Assembly: GCA_963704535.1 (NCBI GenBank)
Contig: OY969916.1
Location: 10,168,001-10,232,000, forward strand
Direction of reading: 5' to 3'
DNA from: G963704535 sp963704535
GTDB lineage: Bacteria > Chloroflexota > Chloroflexia > Chloroflexales > Roseiflexaceae
Length of the DNA: 64,000 nt
The position numbers and the translations under genes are program-made. This document shows positions 9,040 to 19,552 of the stretch, one piece after another. Position 1 is the stretch's first letter. Each line of letters begins with the position of its first letter. The notes beneath the pieces are model-generated. The model made no database searches and had not been told where the DNA came from. It saw only the letters and a list, made by a program, of their open reading frames with translations.

Positions 9040-11370
9040 ATGCCGAAGGTACGGAAGATCGGGACTTCCGCAGCTCTTGCCGCAGCGCTTGACACGCGGC
9101 AGCCAGGGCTACGGGCCTTTCAGAACGGCCGGTTTGATGACGCCATCCGGCTCTGGTCGCCGCTGGCCGGGCGCGATGAGCAGTTGCGCCTGGCGCTGGC
9201 CGAGGCGCATTTTCGCCGCGCGCTCAAGGCGCCCGACGAGGGCCGGCTGGCCGATCTGCGCCAGGCCGCGGCGCTGGCCCCCGACGATCCGCGCTACCAG
9301 CACCACCTCGGCATGCAGCTTCACCGCGCGGGCGATCTGCCTGCCGCGATCACCTGCTACCGACGCGTGGTCGAGCAGGGCGGTTCGCACGGCGCGGCGC
9401 TGCTGCTGGCCCTGGCGACGCTGGAGCAGGATTTGGGTGCGGATATCGCCGCGCTGCCGGGAAGCACGCCGGAGATTCGTACCGTGCTTGCCCCGGCCCA
9501 GGCGTTGCTGAATGGCGGCCGACCGCCCGGCACAGACGACGGCAGCTTCAGGGTCCAGGTGCGGCATGCGCTTGGCTTCGGCCAGGACGCGACGGAAGCC
9601 GTGGCGCGGCTCTGGCACGGCCTGGGGCAGATCGCCGCGAAGGATGACGCGGCTGGCGACACGCTCGGAGATGCGCATACGCTGCCCAACCAGCAGCTCA
9701 CCGCCATCCGCCGCAACTACCTGGGCGTCGCCGCTGCCCGTGCGGGCGATATCGACACCGCGCTCTCGCTCTGGCGCAAGGTCTATGATAGTGGCACTCA
9801 CACCGCCGCTCTGCTCGACAATCTCGCGGCGACATTGCACAGCCGGCTCGCTGCGCTGCTCGACGCTGGGGACCAGGCCGGGGCGATCGAGCTAGCGCTC
9901 CAGACGGTTGTGATGCCATTCTCCAATATGGCGCTGAATGAGACGCGCGTGCAGTTGTTCGACCAGGCGGCCCGCGCGGCCGCCGATGCTGGCGAGTGGG
10001 CGCGGGCCGTCGAGCTGTGGGAGAGCGCGCGCCAGATCGTGGCGACCAGCCAAGGGCTCGGTTCGCCCCGGCCGCTCTGGCACAACTTGGCCCTGGCCTA
10101 CGAAGCCCAGGAGCGCTGGCTCGACGCCGCCGAGGCCTGGCGCGGTATGCTGCGCACGCGGCCGCGCCGCCGGGCCGGCGAAGACGATACGCTCTCGGAG
10201 GCACAGTGGTCCTGGGTGCGTAAGCGGGTGATCGATTCCTATAAGCGGGCCGGGCGGCCCGACGAGGCGGTGACGGTCTTCCGCCAGATGATCAAGGCCG
10301 AGCCGAATGACCTCGATCTGCGGCTCCAGCTCGCCGACGCGCTGCTGGCGAATGAACAGGAGCAGGCCGCCTACAACGAGGTGCAGCGCATCCTCAAGAT
10401 CGATCCGCATTTCGCCGACGCGCAGGCCCGCAACGCCGCCCTGCTTTCGGCGCGCGGCTACTTTCCGGTAGCGGAACAGGCGCTGCGTAACGCCGTCGCG
10501 GAGCATCCCGACCGGGCCGACCTGCGCCGGCTGTTCGCCCGCCTGCTGCTGGCGCACGCTGTCCATTACATCGGGATCAGGATGGATGCGATGGCGGAGC
10601 CGCTGTTGATCGAGGGCCAGCCACTGGAGCCGGAGAACGAGCAGTTCCCGTTGAATCTGGCGCGCGTTTGCTTCAACCAGAACCGGCCCGCCGAGGCACG
10701 CGCCTTGCTGGCTCGGGTCTTAGAGCTGGCCGGAGACCAGCCCGAATCGTATATGAGCGTGTTCCAGTGCTGGGTGATCGAGGAAGATCTCGACGAGGCC
10801 CGCGCCGTGATCAGCCGCGCCGAGGCGGCGTTCACGCCACCGCCCGAGTTCTATGCCGAGCTTGGCGTGGTGGTGATCGCCCGGACGACGCCGCCGCCGC
10901 CGATGCTCAACCCGTTCCTGGCGCTGACCAAGCCGCCGAAGCAGCCGCCCCCTGTCGACACCGTCTGGACGCAGTTTGGCCGCGAGTTGCTCACACAGGC
11001 AGTGGAGCGGCGGCCTGACGATGCCCGTCTGCACACGCTGATCGCCGGGGAACTCATGGGGCCGCGGCCTGACATTGCCCAGTCCTACGCCGACGCGGCC
11101 GCCCGCCTGGCGCCGGACGATCCGAACGCCCTCATCCTGCGCGGCGTGGTCCTGGCAATGAACGAGCACAAACGCGAGGCCAAGGAGCAACTACGCAAGG
11201 CGGCCAACCTGGCCCGCAAGCAAGGCCAACGCGATCTGGCGGGGCAGGCCGACGATATGCGGCGCGAGATCGATAGCCCGTTCTTCCGCGCCGCCTTTCA
11301 GATGCAGGCGTTGAGCGAAGGGCTTGACGATGATCTCGACGATCTCGACGATTTCGAGGAGCTGTTTTGA
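9040..11370 (+). CDS. TPR-repeat protein of the DnaK operon
   Basis: 776 aa from ATG 9040 (GAAGGAA precedes it; in-frame ATG 8998 is less well placed). The protein is almost wholly tetratricopeptide-type helix pairs, with clear units such as DRADLRRLFARLLLAHA and a proline-rich insertion near residue 620. It ends in an acidic tail (DDDLDDLDDFEELF). No signal peptide. It is translationally coupled to the J-protein gene (TTG start overlaps its stop) and then grpE and dnaK, suggesting a cytoplasmic scaffold or co-chaperone that brings clients to this Hsp70. That role is inferred from gene order. Confidence 0.85.
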   Translation: MPKVRKIGTSAALAAALDTRQPGLRAFQNGRFDDAIRLWSPLAGRDEQLRLALAEAHFRRALKAPDEGRLADLRQAAALAPDDPRYQHHLGMQLHRAGDLPAAITCYRRVVEQGGSHGAALLLALATLEQDLGADIAALPGSTPEIRTVLAPAQALLNGGRPPGTDDGSFRVQVRHALGFGQDATEAVARLWHGLGQIAAKDDAAGDTLGDAHTLPNQQLTAIRRNYLGVAAARAGDIDTALSLWRKVYDSGTHTAALLDNLAATLHSRLAALLDAGDQAGAIELALQTVVMPFSNMALNETRVQLFDQAARAAADAGEWARAVELWESARQIVATSQGLGSPRPLWHNLALAYEAQERWLDAAEAWRGMLRTRPRRRAGEDDTLSEAQWSWVRKRVIDSYKRAGRPDEAVTVFRQMIKAEPNDLDLRLQLADALLANEQEQAAYNEVQRILKIDPHFADAQARNAALLSARGYFPVAEQALRNAVAEHPDRADLRRLFARLLLAHAVHYIGIRMDAMAEPLLIEGQPLEPENEQFPLNLARVCFNQNRPAEARALLARVLELAGDQPESYMSVFQCWVIEEDLDEARAVISRAEAAFTPPPEFYAELGVVVIARTTPPPPMLNPFLALTKPPKQPPPVDTVWTQFGRELLTQAVERRPDDARLHTLIAGELMGPRPDIAQSYADAAARLAPDDPNALILRGVVLAMNEHKREAKEQLRKAANLARKQGQRDLAGQADDMRREIDSPFFRAAFQMQALSEGLDDDLDDLDDFEELF

Positions 11371-11726
11371 GCGAAGCGATGACGAAACCATACAGCGATC
11401 CCTACGCCACGCTCGGCCTGGCGCGCACGGCGACGGCGGCGGAGATCAAGCAGGCGTATTTCGCGCTGGTGCGCACGTACCCGCCTGAGCGTGAGCCGGA
11501 GACGTTCAAGCGCATCCGCGCCGCCTACGAGCGCCTGCGCGACCCGGAGCAGCGCGCCGAGACCGATATGTTGCTCTTGCAGCCCTGGCCGGCGCCGACA
11601 CGCCGGCGCCGCGCGCCGCAGCCGGACCTCTCGCTCCGGCGCGAGGACGTGATCGCCGCGGCCCGCGCGCTGACCGATCTCGATCGTACCGACTGGCGCG
11701 AGCACTATGGAAAAGTGAAGCTGTAG
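11367..11726 (+). CDS. DnaJ-like J-domain protein lacking the HPD motif
   Basis: 119 aa. TTG 11367 is spaced six bases after GAGGAG and overlaps the TPR stop; ATG 11379 is an alternative. Residues 10-65 follow J-domain helices I-IV: DPYATLGLARTATAAEIKQAYF, then RTYPPEREPETFKRIRAAYERL. At the invariant His-Pro-Asp position it has Tyr-Pro-Pro, so stimulation of DnaK ATPase by the usual mechanism is doubtful. No Gly/Phe or zinc-finger region follows. The position between the TPR gene and grpE suggests an adaptor for this DnaK. Confidence 0.8.
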   Translation: MSEAMTKPYSDPYATLGLARTATAAEIKQAYFALVRTYPPEREPETFKRIRAAYERLRDPEQRAETDMLLLQPWPAPTRRRRAPQPDLSLRREDVIAAARALTDLDRTDWREHYGKVKL

Positions 11727-11736
11727 ATAAAGATCA

Positions 11737-12618
11737 ATGACCAACGACGAAAGACATCCTCGGAGTCCTCAGGCGGATGGCGATCACAGTCTGATGGCGC
11801 ACATCCGGCGACATCTGGGCGCCGGCGATAAGGCGGCCGATCTTGGCCCGCGCCTGGACGCGATCGAGCGGCAGCTCGACTCGGTCGGCGCGACGCTGCA
11901 CCGGATCGAGGCGCGCGATGGTGAACTGGACGAGCCGACCGCCGCCAGCGAGTTGGCGGCATTGCGCGAGACGGTAGCGGCGCTGGAGAAGCAGATCGGG
12001 CGCGCCGGTCGCGAGCAGTTCAAGGCCAACACCATGGCCGAGGCGCAGACGGAGCAACTCTCGACCGCGCTGGACGCCTTGCGGGCCGCCGATACGCGCC
12101 GCGAGGCCGAGCTGGCGGCGCAGCGCGAGCGTCTACAGGCCGCCCAGGCCGAGGCGCGCCTGGAGGTCATCCGCGCCCTGCTGCCCGCGCTCGACGGCCT
12201 CGATCAGGCGCTGCGTTCGGGGCAAGAGGTGCTTCAGCAGAGCGCGGCGCAGCGTGATCACGCGCCGGCCAGCGGGCGGCAGACCTCCGGCGGCTGGCTG
12301 CGAGCGCTGCTGGCTCAACCGCCGCCGGAGGACGCTGGGCCGCAGGCCGAGGCGCTGCATGCGTCGCTCGACGCCTGGTTGGCCGGGCTGACCTTCGTGC
12401 GCCGCCGTCTGTTGGAGGCGTTTGCTACTGCGGGCGTCGTCCCGATGGCGGTCGAAGGGCAGCCGTTCGACCCGCGCTACCATGTCGCCGTGGAGATCGC
12501 GCTGGCCGCCGCAGGTATGGACCCCGACACCATCACACAAGAGATCCGGCGCGGCTACCTGGCCGGCGAGCGCGTACTGCGCCACGCCGAGGTCGCCGTG
12601 ACCCGCGACGAAGGATAA
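11737..12618 (+). CDS. grpE: GrpE-family nucleotide exchange factor
   Basis: 293 aa, longer than the usual 180-220. A long coiled-coil region (residues about 45-140) leads into a GrpE core with LPALDGLDQALRSG and the C-terminal beta domain, including GQPFDPRYHVAV and RRGYLAGERVLRHAEVAV, close to the GrpE signature. An insertion with PASGRQTSGGW lies mid-protein. Its job is to release ADP from the DnaK encoded just downstream. It starts ten bases after the J-protein stop and is followed by two R1 repeats before dnaK. Confidence 0.9.
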   Translation: MTNDERHPRSPQADGDHSLMAHIRRHLGAGDKAADLGPRLDAIERQLDSVGATLHRIEARDGELDEPTAASELAALRETVAALEKQIGRAGREQFKANTMAEAQTEQLSTALDALRAADTRREAELAAQRERLQAAQAEARLEVIRALLPALDGLDQALRSGQEVLQQSAAQRDHAPASGRQTSGGWLRALLAQPPPEDAGPQAEALHASLDAWLAGLTFVRRRLLEAFATAGVVPMAVEGQPFDPRYHVAVEIALAAAGMDPDTITQEIRRGYLAGERVLRHAEVAVTRDEG

Positions 12619-12735
12619 GAGACTGTTTGAAAAGAGGGAGTTTGAGGGGTCGCCCCTCAAGAAACCCCCTTTTCACTACAGTTTCTCACGTGAAAGGGGA
12701 GTTTGAGGGGACCGCCCCTCAAGAATAACCCCACC
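12617..12735. repeat. two R1 palindromic repeats between grpE and dnaK
   Basis: First copy has AGAGACTGTTTGAAAAG, then GTTTGAGGGG-TCG-CCCCTCAAG; the second has GAAAGGGGAGTTTGAGGGG-ACCG-CCCCTCAAG. The hairpins could weaken read-through or process the operon transcript and so set the grpE/dnaK ratio. That effect is inferred. Confidence 0.85.
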
Positions 12736-12793
12736 CACATGTTCCTCCGCAGTTGTGCCCGCTGCGAGTATGGGAGTCTGACAGGAGAAGAAG

Positions 12794-14560
12794 ATGAGCC
12801 TGATCATCGGTATCGACCTCGGCACCACCTACTCGGCGACGGCCCTGGTACGCGAGGGGGCGCCGCAGATCATCCCTCACGGCGACGAGCGGATCATGCC
12901 CTCGGTCGTCGCCGTCGGCCCGCAAGGCACGCTGCTGGTCGGCACGCCGGCCCGCAACCAGTACGTCCTGTATCCCGAGCGAACGATCCGCTCAATCAAG
13001 CGCAAGATGGGTCAGGACGGGCGAGTGACGCTGGGCGAGCGCGAGTATACGCCGCAGGAAATTTCGGCGCTGATCCTGCGCGAGCTGAAGCGCAGCGCCG
13101 AGGAGCGGATCGGCGAGCCGGTTGAGCGAGCCGTGATCACTGTCCCGGCCTATTTCTCGGACGCCGCGCGCCAGGCCACCCGAGAGGCGGGTGAGATCGC
13201 CGGGTTCACCGTCGAGCGGATCATCAACGAGCCGACGGCAGCCGCGCTGGCCTACGGGCTCGATCGTTCGGACGAGCGCCAGCTCGTCGCTGTCTACGAC
13301 CTGGGCGGCGGCACATTCGACGTTTCGATCATCGAGCTGGACGCTGGCGTGGTCGAGGTGCGCGCCAGCCACGGCAACACCCAGCTCGGCGGCGACGACT
13401 TCGATGAGCGCCTGGTCGAACATCTGGCCGCCAGCTTTGAGGCCCAGCATAGCGCCGATCCGCGCGCCGACCGGCGCGCGATGGCGCGGCTGGTTCGCGC
13501 CGCCGAGACGGCCAAGATTGGCCTCTCCAGCCGCCCGACCGTCCGTGTCCAGGAAGAGTACTTGATGACCGTGGATGGGCGACCATTGCACCTGGATGTC
13601 GAGGTGACGCGCGGCGAGTTCGAGTCGTTGATCGCCGACCTGCTGGAGAGCACGCTCGAGTCGCTCGACGCCGCCCTCAATGATGCCTCGATCACCGTCG
13701 AAGACCTGGATCGGGTGCTGTTCGTCGGCGGCAGCACGCGCATCCCGCTGGTCTGGGAGATGGTACGCGACCACACCGGCCTGGAGCCGTCCTCGGCGGT
13801 GAACCCGGATGAGGCCGTCGCGCTGGGGGCGGCGGTCCAGGCGGCGATCATCGCAGGCCAGCCGCTCGACGCGGTGCTGGTGGACGTCACGCCGCACTCG
13901 CTCGGCATCGAGGTGGCCGAGATCCAGTTTGGCCGGATCGTGCCCGACCGCTACAATGTGATCATCCACCGCAACACCACCATTCCGACCTCGCGCGCCG
14001 AGATCTACTCCGCGCTGCACCCCAGCCAGACCGCCATCCAGGTCAAGATCTACCAGGGGGAACGTCCAGTCGCCTCGCAGAACACGCTGCTAGGCGAGTT
14101 CCTCTTCGACCAGCTCCGACCGGAGACGCCCGATCAGCCGCCCCGCATCACCGTGCAGTTCGACTTCGACATCGACGGCATCCTGCACGTTGGGGCCGTC
14201 GATCGGGGCAGCGGCAGGCAGGCGCGCACCAGCGTCCACGCCGCCTCGATCCGCATGACCCCCGCCAATATCGCCGGCGCGCAGCAGGGGCTGGCGGAAC
14301 TGGAGCTTGGCGAATGGGGCGAGAACGGCGTGGAGGAGCTGGAGGACGCGACCGAGTTGCTGGCGGAGTCCAACCTGAACCTGGAGACGATCAGCCTGCT
14401 GAACCGGGCGCGGCGGGCGCTGGCGGCGCACCCCGACGACGCCGAGTTGCGCCAGGCGATTGCCGACGTGGAGACCGCCGCGCGCCAGGGCGATGAGGCC
14501 GCCCTCGCCGATCAGTCCGACACGCTCCTGGATCGGCTCTACGATCTGGAAGATGCGTGA
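12794..14560 (+). CDS. dnaK: Hsp70-type chaperone DnaK
   Basis: 588 aa; housekeeping DnaK is usually 610-640. AGGAGAAG precedes ATG 12794. The N-terminal ATPase shows IGIDLGTTYSATA, INEPTAAALAYG, DLGGGTFDVSI and GGSTRIPLV. The substrate-binding domain follows (HRNTTIPTSRAEIYS). The C-terminal lid is short and unusual, ending DTLLDRLYDLEDA. The cluster with a TPR protein, a J-protein without HPD and a long GrpE suggests a dedicated chaperone set beside the housekeeping copy; this window alone cannot show whether another dnaK exists. Confidence 0.95.
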   Translation: MSLIIGIDLGTTYSATALVREGAPQIIPHGDERIMPSVVAVGPQGTLLVGTPARNQYVLYPERTIRSIKRKMGQDGRVTLGEREYTPQEISALILRELKRSAEERIGEPVERAVITVPAYFSDAARQATREAGEIAGFTVERIINEPTAAALAYGLDRSDERQLVAVYDLGGGTFDVSIIELDAGVVEVRASHGNTQLGGDDFDERLVEHLAASFEAQHSADPRADRRAMARLVRAAETAKIGLSSRPTVRVQEEYLMTVDGRPLHLDVEVTRGEFESLIADLLESTLESLDAALNDASITVEDLDRVLFVGGSTRIPLVWEMVRDHTGLEPSSAVNPDEAVALGAAVQAAIIAGQPLDAVLVDVTPHSLGIEVAEIQFGRIVPDRYNVIIHRNTTIPTSRAEIYSALHPSQTAIQVKIYQGERPVASQNTLLGEFLFDQLRPETPDQPPRITVQFDFDIDGILHVGAVDRGSGRQARTSVHAASIRMTPANIAGAQQGLAELELGEWGENGVEELEDATELLAESNLNLETISLLNRARRALAAHPDDAELRQAIADVETAARQGDEAALADQSDTLLDRLYDLEDA

Positions 14561-14598
14561 AACGTGATACGTGATACGTGAAGAGGAAGGAACCAGCG

Positions 14599-15229
14599 AT
14601 GGCAGTCGAGGCAAGCACTCCACTTCTGAGAATGATCTGGCCCGACGACGTGGCCGAGCTTGACCTTGCGCCGCTTCAAGGGCTCTGGACGGTGGAGCAG
14701 TATCTTAAGCTCACAAACCAGACCAACCAACTGATCGAATTTACCGATGGCGTCATCGAGGTGCTGCCGATGCCGACGAAGTATCACCAGGCGATCTCGA
14801 AGCTGCTCTTTCTTGCGCTGCTGGCCGTCGTCCAGCGCAGCGGCGGCGATGTCTTCTATGCGCCACTGCGGGTCCAGGTACGCCCCGGAAAGTTCCGTGA
14901 GCCGGATCTGCTGCTGGTGCTCGATAAAAACGACCCGCAGAATCCCGACGCAGGGAGGGGTGCCCAGGACGAGTTCTGGCTCGGTGCTGACCTGGTGATC
15001 GAGATCGTGAGCCCTGATCGGCCAAAGCGCGACATCGAGGAGAAGCCCCGCGACTACGCCGAGGCCGCTATCCCCGAGTACTGGATCGTCAACCCCCTCG
15101 ACGAGACGATCACGCTCCTGACCCTGCGCGGCGAAGCCTACATCGAGCACGGCGTCTTCCGCCGCGGTCAGCAGGCCGCCTCGCTGATCCTCGATGGGTT
15201 CAGCGTTGGCGTTGATGAAGTTTTTGATG

Positions 15230-15237
<8 letters not shown>
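14599..15237 (+). CDS. Uma2-family (DUF820) restriction-endonuclease-fold protein
   Basis: 212 aa from ATG 14599 (GGAAGGAA upstream; in-frame ATG 14578 lies in a GTGATACGT repeat). The PD-(D/E)xK-like core is visible: IEFTDGVIEVLPMPTKYHQ, then REPDLLLV with the metal-binding Asp, and DLVIEIVSP with Glu, followed by KRDIEEKPRDYAEAAIPEYWIV. The family is strongly expanded in cyanobacteria and Chloroflexota; its biological role is not established. Its stop overlaps the convergent molybdenum hydroxylase gene by eight bases. Confidence 0.85.
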
Positions 15238-17256
<2,019 letters not shown>

Positions 17257-17260
<4 letters not shown>

Positions 17261-17739
17261 GGCCTTTCTCCCGCAGCCGGCTCGGCCGCCGCCTGCTGGA
17301 TGGCGCTCACGATACGGGCATACATCCCGCAGCGGCAGAGATTGCCGTTCATCGCGCCGATGATCATCTCCTCATTCGGGTCGGGGTGCTGCGCCAGCAG
17401 CGCGACGCCGGCCATGATCATTCCCGGCGTGCAGTAGCCGCACTGGAACGCGGCTGTATCGAGGAACGCCCGCTGGAGCGGGTGCAGCACTCCATCCGTC
17501 GCCAGTCCCTCGATCGTGTACACCTGCCTGCCGGCGACTGCGGCAGCCGGCGTGATGCACGAGCGCACCGGCTCGCCATCGACCAGCACCGTGCATGCGC
17601 CGCACTCGCCCTCGGCGCAGCCGATCTTAGCGCCCGTCAGGCCAAGCTGCTCGCGCAGCACGCCCAGCAGCGCTACGCCGGGACCAGCGGCGACAGCCTG
17701 CTCTACCCCGTTCACCGTCAAAAGTATCATTTCAGACAT
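17257..17739 (-). CDS. (2Fe-2S) ferredoxin-like subunit of molybdenum hydroxylase
   Basis: 160 aa from ATG 17739 (MSEMILL); the reading frame stays open through the 21-bp tandem repeat upstream, so a start near 18045 is an artefact. Two iron-sulfur clusters are evident: plant-type CAEGECGACTVL with a later Cys in RSCITP, and the helical domain CGYCTPGM plus CRCGMY. It relays electrons from the molybdenum site of the next subunit. Length and motifs equal IorA/CoxS/QorS-type small subunits. The pair forms a two-gene operon. Confidence 0.93.
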
Positions 17740-17756
17740 AGCACAGCATCCTGAAC

Positions 17757-18040
17757 TTCCCTCACGGCATGCAGAGCTTCGCTCACGCCATACGGAGCTT
17801 CGCTCACGGCCTGCGGAGCTTCGCTCACGGCCTGCGGAGCTTCGCTCACGGCCTGCGGAGCTTCGCTCACGCCATACGGAGCTTCGCTCACGCCATACGG
17901 AGCTTCGCTCACGCCATGCGGAGCTTCGCTCACGCCATGCGGAGCTTCGCTCACGCCATGCGGAGCTTCGCTCACGCCATGCGGAGCTTCGCTCACGCCA
18001 TGCGGAGCTTCGCTCACGCCATGCGGAGCTTCGCTCAGGC
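17757..18040. repeat. 21-bp tandem repeat, about 13.5 copies
   Basis: Unit GAGCTTCGCTCACGCCATGCG, with variants GGCCTG and CCATAC in the first half and near-identical units in the second. Since 21 is a multiple of three, several frames remain open and give false heptad-repeat proteins. It lies just upstream of the iron-sulfur subunit gene, so copy-number change could affect its expression. Not a CRISPR array: no spacers. Confidence 0.95.
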
Positions 18041-18089
18041 TCCACCGAAGCTCATGCATCCGGTGGTCCCTCATCGGCCCGACGATGCC

Positions 18090-18158
18090 GTAGGGGCGAA
18101 GCAGTTGCACCAATTGAGCAATGCACGTTGTCGATGAGGGCAACTGCTTCGCCCCTAC
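18090..18158. repeat. inverted repeat with 19-bp arms
   Basis: GTAGGGGCGAAGCAGTTGC at 18090-18108 and its exact reverse complement at 18140-18158 flank a 31-nt loop. The surrounding 18060-18200 bases show no gene. Confidence 0.85.
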
Positions 18159-18208
18159 CCAGGTTGTTGTCGCGGCGGGCATTGCCATCGCGGCCGATCC
18201 ACTTTGAA

Positions 18209-18426
18209 TTACTCTTCGGGCCGTAAGACCATCTTGATGCCGCCGCGCCGCTCGAACAGGTCGAACGCCTCGCGCCAGGCGCCGACCGGGAAGCTGTTGG
18301 TGATCAACGGCCCCGTTCGCACCGTGCCGCCGGCCGGCAGTTGCACCACCCGCGCCCCGGCTCCGGCTCCGCGATCTCGCGCAGCTCGATGTTCCCCACG
18401 CCGGGCGCAAGTTTCACAGCTTTCAT
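18209..18426 (-). pseudogene. hollowed-out zinc-dependent alcohol dehydrogenase remnant
   Basis: Reading from ATG 18426 gives about 24 codons of a typical medium-chain dehydrogenase start (MKAVKLAPGVGNIELREIAE, then PEPG). After a frame change it continues directly into about 46 codons of the family C-terminus (PLITNSFPVGAWREAFDLFE, then RRGGIKMVLRPEE and stop). Some 270 central codons, including zinc and NAD sites, are missing. The ends are well conserved, so the internal deletion is probably recent. A non-functional relic. Confidence 0.8.
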
Positions 18427-18445
18427 GGGCTGGCCTTAGCTAATT

Positions 18446-18505
18446 TGGAAAGGGGGAGTTTGAGGGGGAAGCCCCCTCAAGAACCCCTTCTTCCCCAGAA
18501 CTGTA
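18446..18505. repeat. R1 palindromic repeat
   Basis: GAAAGGGGGAGTTTGAGGGG, GAAG loop, CCCCCTCAAG, then CCCCAGAACTGTAAAG. Located between the dehydrogenase relic and the next promoter. Confidence 0.8.
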
Positions 18506-18531
18506 AAGCACCAAAGAGCCTCACAGTTCGC

Positions 18532-18560
18532 TTGACAGGGCTATATACCTTGTATACAAT
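18532..18560 (+). promoter_or_regulatory. sigma70-type promoter with TTGTATACAA operator
   Basis: TTGACA at 18532-18537 and TACAAT at 18555-18560 are 17 bp apart, close to consensus. The -10 overlaps the perfect palindrome TTGTATACAA (18550-18559), the kind of site bound by GntR-family repressors. It would drive the SDR and isomerase genes, with repression lifted by a pathway metabolite (inference). Confidence 0.7.
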
Positions 18561-18621
18561 GCGGCCCCAGTATAGTAACACTTTTCCCTCACTGTCAAGC
18601 CAAAACGCCGCTAGTAACTGT

Positions 18622-18703
18622 TCAGATTTAACGCAAAGGTGCAAAGGTGTCATAGAGGCCCTATCTTCCTGCCTTTGCCCCTTTGCGTCTTTGCGTTAAA
18701 CCC
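18622..18703. repeat. imperfect inverted repeat of TTTGCGTTAAA type
   Basis: TTTAACGCAAAGGTGCAAAGG is mirrored by GCCTTTGCCCCTTTGCGTCT and TTGCGTTAAA. It lies in the 5' leader of the SDR gene, so it may form a leader hairpin. The 341 bases from 18427 to 18767 hold only this, the promoter and an R1 repeat. Confidence 0.7.
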
Positions 18704-18767
18704 TAAGTTTGAACTGTTACCGATGGGGCAGCCGGACGAGCACAAAGCACATCTGAGGAGAGCGGGC

Positions 18768-19541
18768 ATGACTGGACGCTTCACAGGCAAAGTCGCGCTT
18801 GTTACCGGGGCGACACGCGGGATCGGCGCGGCGACCGCCAGGCGCCTATCGGACGAGGGCGCCAGCGTGGTCATCTGCGGTCGGAGCGAGGCCGACGGCG
18901 CCGCGATCGTGCGCGAGTTGGGCGGGGAGCAGCGCGCGCTGTTCGTGCGCGCCGACCTGCGGCAGGTCAACGACTGCTATGCGGCGGTCGACCGCACGAT
19001 CGAGCGCTTCGGTCGGCTGGACATCCTGGTCAACAACGCGGCATCGGTGGCCCGCGGGACGCTGGAAACCACCACGCCCGATGACTTCGACGCGATGCTG
19101 GCGCTGAACCTGCGCGCGCCGTTCCTGACGATGCAGCGGGCCTTGCCGACGATGCAAGCCCAGTTCGCGCGTGAGGGCGCCGGCGGCGTCGTGATCAATA
19201 TCGGCTCGGTCAATGCCTACATCGGCGACAAGAAGCTCGCGGCCTACTCGGCCAGCAAGGGCGGGCTGATGACCCTGTCGCGCAACCTCGCGGTCGCGCT
19301 TGGCCCCTGGCGCATCCGGGTGCATGTGCTCAACATCGGCTGGACGCTGACCGAAGGCGAGGTGGTGGTCCAGCGCGGGGAAGGCAAGCCGGAGGATTGG
19401 GCCGAGCAGGCCGGCGCCGGGATGCCGTGGGGCCGCTTGCTGCTGCCCGAGGAGATCGCCGGCGCCGTCGCGTACTTCGCCTCGGACGAGGCGCGCGTCT
19501 TCTCCGGCGTCACCACACCACTCAATCAGTATCCCGTGTGA
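18768..19541 (+). CDS. short-chain dehydrogenase/reductase
   Basis: 257 aa from ATG 18768 (GAGGAG eight bases before; upstream in-frame ATGs lie in the repeat). Classical SDR: TGATRGIGAA binds NAD(P), NNAA follows beta4, and the triad is Ser147, Tyr160 and Lys164 (GSVNAY; YSASK). It probably oxidises a secondary alcohol of a sugar acid or polyol. It shares the 18532 promoter and is followed after 11 bases by a sugar-isomerase-like gene, indicating a small carbohydrate-derivative pathway. Confidence 0.9.
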   Translation: MTGRFTGKVALVTGATRGIGAATARRLSDEGASVVICGRSEADGAAIVRELGGEQRALFVRADLRQVNDCYAAVDRTIERFGRLDILVNNAASVARGTLETTTPDDFDAMLALNLRAPFLTMQRALPTMQAQFAREGAGGVVINIGSVNAYIGDKKLAAYSASKGGLMTLSRNLAVALGPWRIRVHVLNIGWTLTEGEVVVQRGEGKPEDWAEQAGAGMPWGRLLLPEEIAGAVAYFASDEARVFSGVTTPLNQYPV

Positions 19542-19552
19542 GAGGTGATGCA

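Noticed and set aside
12992..14020. 342-codon open frame opposite dnaK
   Set aside because: Antisense shadow of a clearly conserved Hsp70 gene.
17757..18040. CRISPR array
   Set aside because: Units are contiguous without spacers and no cas gene is present in the window.
17740..18226. Several heptad-repeat proteins across the 21-bp array on both strands
   Set aside because: They arise because a 21-bp unit lacking stops keeps frames open; no independent start signals or conserved ends.
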